Assembly (NCBI GenBank): GCA_002722645.1
Contig: PBML01000029.1
Span: forward strand, 37,949 to 46,024
Length of the DNA stretch: 8,076 nucleotides
Origin: Acidobacteriota bacterium
GTDB taxonomy: Bacteria; Acidobacteriota; UBA890
Direction: 5' to 3'
Numbering within the stretch: the stretch's first letter is position 1; each line of letters opens with the position of its first letter. The notes beneath the pieces are model-generated. The model saw only the letters and a program-made list of their open reading frames with translations. It had not been told where the DNA came from and made no database searches. A program made the position numbers and the translations under genes. Shown piece by piece: positions 1 to 6,965 of the stretch.

Positions 1-642
1 CCCGACATCTTCTTCCAGGGTCGCCGCCCAGGGTCATCAGCGGTCGAGTGTATCCGCCCTGCTGTTCAGACCGTCGTCGACACCGGCATGGTCAATGGCG
101 ATCGTGTCGGTCTCGTCGGCCACTCGTGGGGTGGCTACGAAGCAGCATACGTTCCCACTCAAACCGATATCTTCGCTGCTTCAGTGTCGGGCGCCGCTTT
201 AACCAATTTTTTCTCTATGTTCGGAACCATTCACTGGAACCAAGGCCTGCCGGAAAGCGGCCATTTTGAAACGGGACAGGCACGAATGGACGTTCCTTAC
301 TGGGAAGACATGGAAGCCTACGTTCGCGAGTCTCCGGTGATGGGAATCACGCAGCTTGAGACCCCGATGCTTATGGCCTTCGGCGACAACGACGGTACAG
401 TCGACTGGCATCAGGGTGTTGAGATGTACAACTACGCCCGACGCGCCGGCAAAATGTTCGTCATGTTGGTGTACGCCAACGAGAACCATAGCAACCGGCA
501 AGAGAAGAACCAGGTTGACTACCATCACCGCGTCCTCGATTGGTTCGGTCACTATCTGAAGGGCGAGCCGGCCAAGCCTTGGATTACCGAAGGAGTATCG
601 GTGGTGGAGCGCAATGACGAGTTGAAGCGTCGCGGACGATAA
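1..642 (+). CDS. S9 family (prolyl oligopeptidase-type) peptidase, C-terminal part
   Basis: The reading frame is open from the first base and ends at TAA 640-642, so only the last 213 residues are present; the N-terminal propeller-type domain and the start lie outside the window. The fragment is the alpha/beta-hydrolase domain of an S9 serine peptidase. The nucleophile elbow GHSWGG puts the catalytic Ser at fragment residue 42 (codon 124-126). The segment GDNDGTVD supplies the probable acid at residue 131 (GxxDxxV pattern), and ENHSN supplies the probable catalytic His at residue 163. After it comes the usual C-terminal helix (LDWFGHYLKGEPAKPW) and a short polar tail. Family members cleave peptides, often after proline, or act as related esterases; substrate and location cannot be read from this piece. 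An ATG at 88 is internal, because the frame upstream of it is coding-like. It converges on the next gene, with 71 bp between the stops. Confidence 0.9.
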   Translation, partial: PDIFFQGRRPGSSAVECIRPAVQTVVDTGMVNGDRVGLVGHSWGGYEAAYVPTQTDIFAASVSGAALTNFFSMFGTIHWNQGLPESGHFETGQARMDVPYWEDMEAYVRESPVMGITQLETPMLMAFGDNDGTVDWHQGVEMYNYARRAGKMFVMLVYANENHSNRQEKNQVDYHHRVLDWFGHYLKGEPAKPWITEGVSVVERNDELKRRGR

Positions 643-713
643 AGGCGAGGCAAACTAGACAGCTAAACACGTATCAGTAGTCCATGAACTGGGTAAGTGA
701 ACCACCCCTAAAG

Positions 714-1472
714 TCAACTGGCTTTCCGGGCCATTAACTGCTTACCATCCCGTTCTTTCCAGCCGCAAAGGTCTTGCACACACCCGCTGAAGGCGTCCGT
801 GATGTCAACAAGTTCAGTGGGTGACTCAGCGAATCTTTGGTTTACCTCGAGTTCAATTCCAACATAGGCCTCGGCATCGTAGACCTCTCGGATACGCGGC
901 AGGATGCCGTCTGCTGTCCCTTGATAGGGACGATTTAGCCACACCACCAAACCGGTTCGCTCAATGAGCGCGTCGCGTAGTTCGTGCACCAATGCTGCCT
1001 CTGGTTGTCTGTGTGGATCGTAGAGAAGCCCGATGTCGTTGCCTCGCACATTGTCGCCAAGCTGCGGCGTATAGGTGTGAATGCAAAGGTGCACGCACCG
1101 ACCACGATCCTGAATGATTCCCTCGACTGCTCCCAATACAGCGGTCCGATATGGCAGGTAGTAATCCTCAATGCGTCGCTGAACATCGGATCTTCTAAGG
1201 CCACGGTTGAACGGAATCCTGTGGCCATCGGAAACGCGGCGAACTAGCACAGAGTTGCCGATGGTTCGATTGAGATCAACGACCAGACGAGAATACTCAC
1301 CAGCGTGCAGAGGTGCACTGAAAGTTTCTGCTAATCGCCTAGCAATCTTGAGGGCGCCAGGATCCCAAGCAATGTGCAGTGCCATTATTTCAGGCGGCGC
1401 CTTCATGTCTTCGGGGAGACGGTTCGAGGCGTGCTCGCAGCTCACCAGAACTTGTCTGCTATCGAAACTCAT
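714..1472 (-). CDS. N-formylglutamate amidohydrolase family protein
   Basis: The protein has 252 residues from the ATG at 1470-1472. It resembles the predicted N-formylglutamate amidohydrolases (FGase family, zinc-dependent peptidase-like fold), which in characterised members split N-formyl-L-glutamate to glutamate and formate at the end of histidine breakdown. Visible family landmarks are VLVSCEHASNRLP (residues 8-20), HIAWDPGA (33-40), SRLVVDLNR (61-69), the HTYTP segment at 132-136 (usually HSFTP), NRPYQGTADG (180-189) and GIELEVNQ (205-212). Asp, His and Glu residues in these blocks are the likely metal and catalytic residues. The frame stays open upstream to 1805, but that extension is low in conserved features and runs antisense to the J-domain gene, so the start at 1472 just before the first conserved block is preferred; its Shine-Dalgarno is weak. 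No other histidine-degradation genes are nearby, so the true substrate is uncertain. Confidence 0.82.
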   Translation of the reverse strand: MSFDSRQVLVSCEHASNRLPEDMKAPPEIMALHIAWDPGALKIARRLAETFSAPLHAGEYSRLVVDLNRTIGNSVLVRRVSDGHRIPFNRGLRRSDVQRRIEDYYLPYRTAVLGAVEGIIQDRGRCVHLCIHTYTPQLGDNVRGNDIGLLYDPHRQPEAALVHELRDALIERTGLVVWLNRPYQGTADGILPRIREVYDAEAYVGIELEVNQRFAESPTELVDITDAFSGCVQDLCGWKERDGKQLMARKAS

Positions 1473-1562
1473 CTTCGTGAAAGTAACGAGCCAGGAGGGA
1501 ATGCCGAAAAATGACGGGGGCTTGCATTCGGGTTCAGGATACCCCTCTGGCATACTGAGGGC
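1473..1562. promoter_or_regulatory. divergent intergenic region, amidohydrolase / J-domain gene
   Basis: These 90 bases separate two divergent starts and must hold the 5' signals of both genes. I see no convincing -35/-10 pair for either direction. An AGGAGG at 1493-1498 on the plus strand is a strong Shine-Dalgarno-like hexamer, but it sits 2 nt from ATG 1501 and 12 nt from ATG 1511, neither of which starts a recognisable gene. ATG 1511 opens a 15-codon ORF that stops at TGA 1556-1558, four bases before the J-domain start; this could be a leader peptide or chance. Confidence 0.35.
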
Positions 1563-1886
1563 ATGCTCTCTAGAGCCATTTTCTCCTTCATTTTCATCTG
1601 GGTCGTGATGACGATTATTCGTGTCGCCATCGAGCGTATGGTGCCACCCGGTCGCAGGCACCGCCGCCCCCCGCCAACCAGCGCTCCGAGGCAACGCCAA
1701 GACGCTCTTGCCACGCTTGGGCTCCATGATGGGGCAAGCCCGGCCGAGATCGAAAAAGCTTACAAGCAGCTTCGCACCAAGTACCATCCCGACCGGGTCG
1801 CACACCTTGGTCCCGAGCTCATCGAGCTGACTTCAGAGAAGTTCAAGGAGGTCACCGCAGCTTACGAGTACCTCTCCGGCCACTAG
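1563..1886 (+). CDS. membrane-anchored J-domain (DnaJ-like) protein
   Basis: This is a 107-residue protein with one hydrophobic segment at residues 5-23, a basic and proline-rich linker (about 29-44), and a C-terminal J domain (about 46-105). The J domain has the HPD tripeptide at 75-77 between helices II and III, inside KYHPDRV, followed by a helix III/IV region similar in style to the C-terminal J domain of DjlA-type proteins. J domains stimulate the ATPase of Hsp70 (DnaK). With a short N-terminus, the charge distribution (arginines after the segment) suggests that the J domain faces the cytoplasm. It lacks the Gly/Phe-rich, zinc-finger and substrate-binding regions of DnaJ, so it is probably a recruiter of DnaK to the membrane, not a general DnaJ. 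ATG 1563 is preceded by GAGG only 2 nt away, a weak and cramped ribosome site; there is no alternative ATG, GTG or TTG upstream in frame after the stop at 1512. It is likely the first gene of an operon with the HEAT/cyclophilin gene, 93 bp downstream. Confidence 0.88.
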   Translation: MLSRAIFSFIFIWVVMTIIRVAIERMVPPGRRHRRPPPTSAPRQRQDALATLGLHDGASPAEIEKAYKQLRTKYHPDRVAHLGPELIELTSEKFKEVTAAYEYLSGH

Positions 1887-1979
1887 ACGGTCGGGAAGTA
1901 CCGGTGCCGTAAACGCCACATTCTACTGCCCAATATCCTTCACTTGACAGCTACCTTGCCTCAACACCACCATCAACGG

Positions 1980-4169
1980 ATGCATCAGCTCCTGCCAAAC
2001 ACAGGTCGTATAACCCACGGGTGGGGCCCAAGTCTAATCTTCGTGGTTGGTCTCTTTGTATGCGGTTGTTTTGTCGGCACCCCGACCAACTCCGTGACCA
2101 ACCTTGGTGCTGAAGACCTGGCTGTGCTTGTTGAGATCATGGCTGAAGAAGACCGCCGCCCGACGTTCGCGGAGGCAACCGCCTTGCGCAACGGACTGGC
2201 TTCTGACAACGCTCTGTTACGCCACTTCTCGGCGCGTGGCCTTGGCCGTCTAGAAGAGCCTGCCGCGCTCGCTGTACTTGGCCGGACGCTCACCGATCCC
2301 GATCCGCTGGTGCGCTTGACCGCCGCAGGGGCCATCGCTCAAAGCGTCTTCAATGCTAATACTGAAACGGCAGCTGATCTCCTGCGCGGGCGCCTCGATG
2401 AAGAACACGATCCAGCAGTGCGCGGAGCACTTGCCCAGTCACTCGGCCGCTTACGTCCTGCCTCAGCTGCAACGATCGAGCAGACGCAGACAATCCTGCT
2501 CGATGTCGCCCAACGCGACGCGTCCCTTGAAACGTTGGTGCCGACTCTACGTGGATTTGAATCATTGGTGCGCACTAATGCAGATATCGAGTTGGCTTCC
2601 GGAGCCAGGGACCGCCTGGTCGGCTTTATCCACTATGGTCGGGGGAGTGCCAACTCCACCGAAGCCGAGCAGCTAGAACCGGAAGCGATGTTCGCCGCAG
2701 CACGGGTGCGCCGGCTGGCTCTCGCCGTCCTCAACGCGGCCGGTAGGGCTGATGCAGAAACTGTCGAGATCGCCCTTTACGACCCGGATGTCGAGGTGCG
2801 GCGCCTTGCCGCTGCTGCTGCCAGCGGGGTTGACGATTTAGATCGACAGCGTTTGTTGCTGCAGATCGCGCTCGCTGACACCGAAGGGCAAGTCCGCTAC
2901 GAAGGGTTGCAAGGGTACGGTCGCCTCGAACATGGGCCCGAAGGCTGCGCGACAATTACAACATTGGTCGAGGATGACGACCCGAACGTTTCTCTACAGG
3001 CAATCGACCTGCTGACACAAGTTTGCCATGAGGTTAGCCTCGCCAGCCCTGGGATCAGCACCCCGTCGGTTGTCAATATGTTGCGCATGCTGGTGGACCC
3101 ACCGATCAACGCCAGTCGGCCGATCACCTGGCACCCTGCCGCCCATGCTTTAACCACGCTTGCACACGTTCATCCGGATGCTGCTGAACAGCTAATCTCG
3201 GTGCCCAGCGTGGACCCAATATGGCAGGTCCGAATGTACGCAGCCCGAGCTGCGGCCACCATCGGCGCTATCGACGTGTTGGAACAGCTTGTACAAGACC
3301 CGTTTCCGAATGTCGCTGACGCAGCACTCCGAGGCCTCGACACCATTCTCGGCCATGCTGCAGACGGGGCCGCCGTCGCGGCGCTGAACAGCGAAGACTA
3401 TCAACGTTTGATCACCGCTTCGGATATGCTGGAAGCCACTGAGCATCCAGACGCTTTGGCGATGTTGATTGAGGCCCTTGAGCGCGTCACGCTCGAGAAG
3501 AGAGAGACTTCGCGTGATCCGCGGCTTGCCATTCTAAGACGAATCGGAGAACTTGGCGATGCGGAGAATACCGACAGCATCCTTCCCTACATTGAGGATT
3601 TTGACCCTCGAATTGCGGCGCAGGCAGCCCAGGTTTTGCTCTCCTGGACCGGCTCGACCGTCTCTCCTTCGCCAACTCCTTTGCCCCTGGCTCCGTTTCC
3701 CACTATCGAAGATCTCATCAACCTTGAGCAAGCAAGGGTTCGAATGAAGATGCAAGGTAGTGACGTCATCGAGATCAAGCTTCATCCTTATGAGGCGCCA
3801 ACCAATGTCGCGCGCTTCGCACGGCAAGCGCGCGATGGATACTTTGACGGGTTGACCTTTCACCGTGTGGTTGCCAACTTCGTTATCCAAGGTGGAAGTC
3901 CTGGAGCAAATGAATATGTTGGTGATGGCCCATACAGCCGGGATGAGGTTGGAAATCGCTCTCACTTGCGTGGCACCGTCGGCATTTCCACGCGTGGACG
4001 TGACACAGGTGATTCTCAAATCTTCATTAACCTTGTCGACAACGTTCGTCTCGACTACAACTACACGATAATCGGCACGATCGTGTCGGGGATGGAAGCT
4101 GTCGACCGAGTGCTTGAGGGCTCAATAATCGAGCGCGTCACGATCGAACCTTGGAACGGCCCGCAATGA
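1980..4169 (+). CDS. HEAT-repeat lipoprotein with C-terminal cyclophilin-type peptidyl-prolyl isomerase domain
   Basis: The protein has 729 residues from ATG 1980. A signal peptide ends in a lipobox VCGC (Cys 30 as the likely lipidated residue), predicting a membrane-anchored periplasmic or outer-membrane lipoprotein. Residues of roughly 45 to 555 form an alpha-helical array of HEAT/PBS-lyase-like repeats, e.g. ARGLGRLEEPAALAVLGRTL followed by DPDPLVRLTAA, and DPAVRGALAQSLGRL. A Pro/Ser-rich linker at about 558-572 leads to a cyclophilin domain (about 580-729): FHRVVANFVIQGG at 627-639 carries the catalytic Arg 629 and Gln 637, SQIFI at 679-683 matches the usual SQFFI, and LDYNYTIIG stands where cyclophilins have WLDGKHTVFG, so the usual Trp is replaced. 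Cyclophilins isomerise Xaa-Pro bonds; the HEAT array is probably a protein-binding scaffold. A TTG at 1944 would add 12 residues, but neither start has a good ribosome site and ATG gives a more normal signal peptide. TTG 1944 is also the first triplet of a TTGACA hexamer, though no -10 box follows. Confidence 0.9.
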   Translation: MHQLLPNTGRITHGWGPSLIFVVGLFVCGCFVGTPTNSVTNLGAEDLAVLVEIMAEEDRRPTFAEATALRNGLASDNALLRHFSARGLGRLEEPAALAVLGRTLTDPDPLVRLTAAGAIAQSVFNANTETAADLLRGRLDEEHDPAVRGALAQSLGRLRPASAATIEQTQTILLDVAQRDASLETLVPTLRGFESLVRTNADIELASGARDRLVGFIHYGRGSANSTEAEQLEPEAMFAAARVRRLALAVLNAAGRADAETVEIALYDPDVEVRRLAAAAASGVDDLDRQRLLLQIALADTEGQVRYEGLQGYGRLEHGPEGCATITTLVEDDDPNVSLQAIDLLTQVCHEVSLASPGISTPSVVNMLRMLVDPPINASRPITWHPAAHALTTLAHVHPDAAEQLISVPSVDPIWQVRMYAARAAATIGAIDVLEQLVQDPFPNVADAALRGLDTILGHAADGAAVAALNSEDYQRLITASDMLEATEHPDALAMLIEALERVTLEKRETSRDPRLAILRRIGELGDAENTDSILPYIEDFDPRIAAQAAQVLLSWTGSTVSPSPTPLPLAPFPTIEDLINLEQARVRMKMQGSDVIEIKLHPYEAPTNVARFARQARDGYFDGLTFHRVVANFVIQGGSPGANEYVGDGPYSRDEVGNRSHLRGTVGISTRGRDTGDSQIFINLVDNVRLDYNYTIIGTIVSGMEAVDRVLEGSIIERVTIEPWNGPQ

Positions 4170-5188
4170 GCCAACAGACTGTTGACGAGCGAATTCAAAC
4201 GACGTGCTTGGTCATCCTGGCAACCACCGCGGTGGGCGCTGCGCTCTGGTGGTTACAGGCCGTCTTTGTGCCGTTCGTGTTGGCGTTGTTCATCGCGTTG
4301 GGGCTTTCACCGCTGATTGATTACTTAACCACCAAACTGCGGGTTCCAAAGTGGGCCGCGGTGCTACTGACGTTGATTCTCGCGGTCACCCTGTTGACAC
4401 TAGCTGGGATGCTGGTCATGACGTCTGCCCAGCGGTTGGCAATAAACGCTCCAACGTATCAAGCTTTGGTACTGGACCAGGTCGATAGCGCACTCGCAAA
4501 CCTCCCGCTCCAAGACCTCGGGGTGAATCCAGACGAACTTCTTTCCCTGCCATTAAACGCGATCAGCACAGCAGCGATCAGCATCACTAACGCGATCGTT
4601 TCCCTCGTGTCTCAAGGGTCGATCGTCTTGATCTTCCTCATGTTTTTGCTGCTCGGCGGCTCGGCACACGAGGCTCCCGCAAACAGTATGTGGGTTGAAG
4701 TTAAGAAGAGGGTACAGAAATACATCGCCTTCAAGTTCATTATTTCAGCCTTCACCGGGATATTGGTGGGGATCATTCTCAGTGTCCTCGGCATCGAACT
4801 GGCAATGGCCTTTGGGCTAATGGCCTTCCTGCTTAACTTCATTCCCAGCATTGGCTCGATAGTGGCAACGTTGCTACCACTGCCTGTCGTGCTAGTTAGC
4901 CCAGAGTTGAGCACGATGACCATGTTTCTAGCCATCGCACTGCCCGGGGCGATCCAGCTAGGCATCGGTAATGTAATTGAGCCAATGGTTATGGGGGATG
5001 AGCTCGATCTTCATCCAGTCACGATTCTCCTTGCGCTGATGGTCTGGGGCACACTTTGGGGGATCGTCGGCATGCTGCTCGCCACTCCAATAACCTCGAT
5101 GATGAAGATCCTTCTTGAGCGTGGAGAACGAACGCGGCCGATTGCGAACCTTTTCGCAGGACGGCTAGACGAGCTGAACAAGGCGTGA
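4166..5188 (+). CDS. AI-2E family (PerM-type) transporter
   Basis: This is a 340-residue polytopic inner-membrane protein, the normal size for the AI-2E/UPF0118 family. Hydrophobic segments lie at about 12-30, 32-52, 64-88, 139-165, 191-213, 216-246, 250-275 and 284-314, with the family's soluble stretch between segments 3 and 4 (about 89-135). Family hallmarks are FLLNFIPSIGS (221-231) and the C-terminal block GNVIEPMVMG (268-277) followed by DLHPVTILLALMVWG and GMLLATPI. Characterised relatives include TqsA, which exports the quorum signal AI-2, and Na+/H+ antiporters; most members have unknown substrates, and no luxS is visible here. ATG 4166 overlaps the stop of the HEAT/cyclophilin gene as ATGA, a typical arrangement for translational coupling; there is little Shine-Dalgarno sequence, which fits coupling. 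A TTG at 4151 would add five residues and is less likely. Confidence 0.92.
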   Translation: MSQQTVDERIQTTCLVILATTAVGAALWWLQAVFVPFVLALFIALGLSPLIDYLTTKLRVPKWAAVLLTLILAVTLLTLAGMLVMTSAQRLAINAPTYQALVLDQVDSALANLPLQDLGVNPDELLSLPLNAISTAAISITNAIVSLVSQGSIVLIFLMFLLLGGSAHEAPANSMWVEVKKRVQKYIAFKFIISAFTGILVGIILSVLGIELAMAFGLMAFLLNFIPSIGSIVATLLPLPVVLVSPELSTMTMFLAIALPGAIQLGIGNVIEPMVMGDELDLHPVTILLALMVWGTLWGIVGMLLATPITSMMKILLERGERTRPIANLFAGRLDELNKA

Positions 5189-5227
5189 CGCCGCCAAAGT
5201 CCCGATATTGCCCTAACTAGCGTCGCG

Positions 5228-5245
5228 CTCCTCACCTAAGAGGAG
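5228..5245 (+). other. small inverted repeat (possible transcript-end hairpin)
   Basis: CTCCTC at 5228-5233 and GAGGAG at 5240-5245 form a perfect 6-bp stem with a 6-base loop, starting 40 bases after the AI-2E gene stop. No T-tract follows on either strand, so it is not a standard intrinsic terminator. It could stabilise the 3' end of the operon transcript or be chance. The rest of the 5189-5346 gap shows no gene. Confidence 0.25.
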
Positions 5246-5346
5246 AAAGTCTGACTCGGGCAGATCCGGGCGCATAACGATTCGCCAACTCGGATGGCCT
5301 CCGGCCCGATGTTATCCTCCACTTTGCCAGTCTGAGATTCTCGTAC

Positions 5347-5441
5347 GGAGGGGTAGCGAAGCCTGGCCGTACCGCGCCCGACTCGAAATCGGGTTCTCGG
5401 GTTATAACCCCGGGACGTGGGTTCGAATCCCACCCCCTCCG
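5347..5441 (+). tRNA. tRNA-Ser (anticodon CGA, reads UCG)
   Basis: A complete 95-nt class II tRNA. The acceptor stem GGAGGGG (5347-5353) pairs with CCCCTCC (5434-5440), with G 5441 as discriminator. The D arm has GCG (5356-5358) pairing with CGC (5373-5375). The anticodon stem CCCGA/TCGGG (5377-5381, 5389-5393) encloses loop CTCGAAA, giving anticodon CGA at 5384-5386. A long variable arm (5394-5416) has a stem CTCGGG/CCCGGG. The T arm GTGGG-TTCGAAT-CCCAC occupies 5417-5433. The long variable arm plus CGA identifies serine. CCA is not encoded: GCC is followed by TTATTTTTCT, so the end must be added by CCA-adding enzyme. The T-rich run at 5444-5451 directly after the gene may end transcription. 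No integrase or repeated 3' end is visible, so there is no sign of its use as an attachment site. Confidence 0.96.
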
Positions 5442-5533
5442 CCTTATTTTTCTGGCAGGCTACTCATACTCCGCCCACGGCACAAACGAGAAGCACAACA
5501 GCTAATGATATTTGTCTCGTGGCTAGCCTTATC

Positions 5534-6616
5534 TCAACGCTTCTGGCGCTTGAGCTCGTCATCGATCATCTCTGCCGCCATTTCGAAGGGAACCGCTCCC
5601 CCGCGCAGCGGGCGACCGTTAATGAATATCGCCGGGGTGCCATTGACACCCACTGCAGTGCCTTGGCTAACGTCGGCGCTGATGACATCGGCGTATTCCC
5701 CGGACTCTAGACACGCACTGAATGCCAGGGTGTCGAGACCTAGCCGCTCTGCTTTCTCCTCAAGGTTGGCAACCTCGAGACGATCCTGCTCGGCGAAGTA
5801 CAGATCGTGGGCCTCCCAAAATTTTCCCTGCTCATGAGCACATAGCGAAGCTTCTGCCGCCTTCTGTGCGTTCGGATGGATATCGTTGAGCGGAAATTGC
5901 TTGAAGATGATCTTTACTTCGTTGGGGTATTCAGCCTTGATCTGCTCAAGGGTTGCGATGAATGACTGACAATAAGGGCACTCGAAGTCGGAAAATTCGA
6001 TGAGCGTTATTGGTGCCTCAACGTTGCCGAACATCGGCGAGTCAGTCGTATCGATGTTGACACGGAATGGGCTGAGCACGTAGTTAACATCGTGATCCTC
6101 AACCAATCCTTGGGCAAACTCTTCGAGGACCGGGTCGCGAATCTCGTTCTCGAGATAGGCTCGGATTTGCGGAGCAAGCGATTCGAAAGTCCGTCCACCG
6201 AGCTGGGCCTGATTCTGAATGTAGAAGAAGTGAACGTCATCATCGCTGACACTCACCTTGTCACCGAGAACCTCCGCAACCAACACATCGACGGTAATGC
6301 CACGGGATTGGGCTTCGGATTCGAGAAGCTTCGTCCTTACGAACTGTTTCATCGCCGTTTCGATGACCTGGTGCCGCTGGCTACGGTACTGAAAGTCCAT
6401 CAAGCCAAGTTGGCCGCCTATCTGATCAACGAGATCGCCGAGTGTGACCTCGGAATCACCAATTACTGCGATCACTTCATCAACCTCGGTGATGGTGGTA
6501 GCAGATTGGGGCCGTAGTGTGTCGACTGGTTCTGCTGGATTGCAGCTGGCGGCAAACATCGATGTCGCAAACACATAAACTAACCACCGGCGCATGACGA
6601 CAGATGTGAATTTCAT
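5534..6616 (-). CDS. lipoprotein with SurA-like N-terminal domain and DsbA-type thioredoxin domain
   Basis: The protein has 360 residues. The N-terminus is a lipoprotein signal peptide with lipobox AASC, Cys 25 being the likely lipidated residue. Residues of about 46-160 look like the N-terminal chaperone domain of SurA/PpiD-type proteins: an opening VIAVIGDSEVTLGDL, a helical KQFVRTKLLESEAQ segment, then VSDDDVHFFYIQNQ; the parvulin domain expected next is absent. Residues of about 185-358 are a DsbA-like thioredoxin fold: EFSDFECPYCQSF with active-site CPYC at 213-216, FKQFPL at 238-243, the helical insertion, and cis-proline loop GTPAIFING with Pro 328. Such proteins oxidise or isomerise thiols in exported proteins. 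CPYC differs from the CPHC of E. coli DsbA and is common in the Thioredoxin_4 branch. Cys 259 and Cys 302 lie outside the active site and might pair. ATG 6616 gives the signal peptide; AAAAGGAC lies somewhat far upstream. It may be the last gene of the minus-strand group, after a 135-bp gap. Confidence 0.88.
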   Translation of the reverse strand: MKFTSVVMRRWLVYVFATSMFAASCNPAEPVDTLRPQSATTITEVDEVIAVIGDSEVTLGDLVDQIGGQLGLMDFQYRSQRHQVIETAMKQFVRTKLLESEAQSRGITVDVLVAEVLGDKVSVSDDDVHFFYIQNQAQLGGRTFESLAPQIRAYLENEIRDPVLEEFAQGLVEDHDVNYVLSPFRVNIDTTDSPMFGNVEAPITLIEFSDFECPYCQSFIATLEQIKAEYPNEVKIIFKQFPLNDIHPNAQKAAEASLCAHEQGKFWEAHDLYFAEQDRLEVANLEEKAERLGLDTLAFSACLESGEYADVISADVSQGTAVGVNGTPAIFINGRPLRGGAVPFEMAAEMIDDELKRQKR

Positions 6617-6751
6617 GGGAGGCTCAAGTCCTTTTCGAGAGAGGCAACGTTACCACCGGACATGGCCCCAATCACTGGAAGGCATTACATGGTTTGTCTA
6701 ATTATGTTCCGCGCTCGTAGATACGATTGCACGCCTGCCGCACATCACGAC
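6617..6751 (-). promoter_or_regulatory. intergenic region upstream of the DsbA-like gene, weak -10 candidate
   Basis: This gap holds no ORF of interest. On the minus strand CATAAT (plus-strand 6701-6706) matches five of six bases of a -10 box, but there is no good -35 at 16-18 bp, so a separate promoter for the DsbA-like gene is only possible. Just after it, minus-strand GACAAACC precedes an ATG followed directly by a TAA stop. Confidence 0.2.
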
Positions 6752-6916
6752 TCAGGGTGAGGTCGGAGCTGACTCTAGACGACGCAAACGCTCGTCGATC
6801 TGCTCAAGCATGTGCAGGATCATGACATGCGTCTTCTTGGCGTCGATACCCACCGGACTTTCAGCACTGTAGATCACTTCCTCGATTCGTTTGTAGTCTT
6901 CTTGAGGGATTTCCAT
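6752..6916 (-). CDS. small hypothetical protein, 54 residues
   Basis: A short gene with ATG at 6914-6916 and TGA at 6752-6754. I do not recognise the family. The product is soluble and highly charged: MEIPQEDYKRIEEVIY, then SAESPVGIDAKKTH, then a heptad-like helix HMLEQIDERLRRLES, which could form a coiled coil or dimer. There is no signal peptide, membrane segment or cysteine. Support for its being real comes from a clear ribosome site (AAAAGGAC, five bases before ATG), amphipathic helices consistent with a folded small protein, and a position filling the gap between the second CDGSH gene (49 bp upstream) and the DsbA-like gene on the same strand. It is probably co-transcribed with the iron-sulfur genes. 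The function is unknown; a chance ORF is possible but unlikely given the start signal. Confidence 0.7.
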   Translation of the reverse strand: MEIPQEDYKRIEEVIYSAESPVGIDAKKTHVMILHMLEQIDERLRRLESAPTSP

Positions 6917-6965
6917 GGTTTGTCCTTTTGGTGTGCTGGTTGACTGGAACGTTTATCGAAACGGC

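Noticed and set aside
199..552. Minus-strand ORF antisense to the S9 peptidase gene
   Set aside because: The opposite strand encodes a clear S9 hydrolase with an intact triad; the antisense product has no recognisable features.
1473..1805. N-terminal extension of about 111 residues on the amidohydrolase frame (minus strand)
   Set aside because: It lies mostly antisense to the J-domain gene, has no domain features, and the first family block begins right after the ATG at 1472.
1887..1910. Imperfect inverted repeat ACGG...CCGT after the J-domain gene
   Set aside because: The stem is short and bulged, no T-tract follows, and it sits within a probable operon.
1944..1949. TTGACA as a -35 box upstream of the HEAT/cyclophilin gene
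   Set aside because: No -10-like hexamer lies 15-19 bp downstream (CCACCA at 17 bp), and the position would leave almost no leader before ATG 1980.
5384..5386. The tRNA as a possible amber suppressor explaining the split CDGSH gene
   Set aside because: The anticodon is CGA (reads UCG), not CUA, so this tRNA would not read TAG.
5236..5433. Minus-strand ORF beginning MGFEPTSRGYNP
   Set aside because: It is the antisense of the tRNA-Ser gene; such peptides are a well-known artefact of translating tRNA T arms.
6688..6924. 11-bp direct repeat CATGGTTTGTC at 6688-6698 and 6914-6924
   Set aside because: Several 11-mers are expected to recur by chance in 8 kb, and one copy is just a start codon with its ribosome-site spacer.
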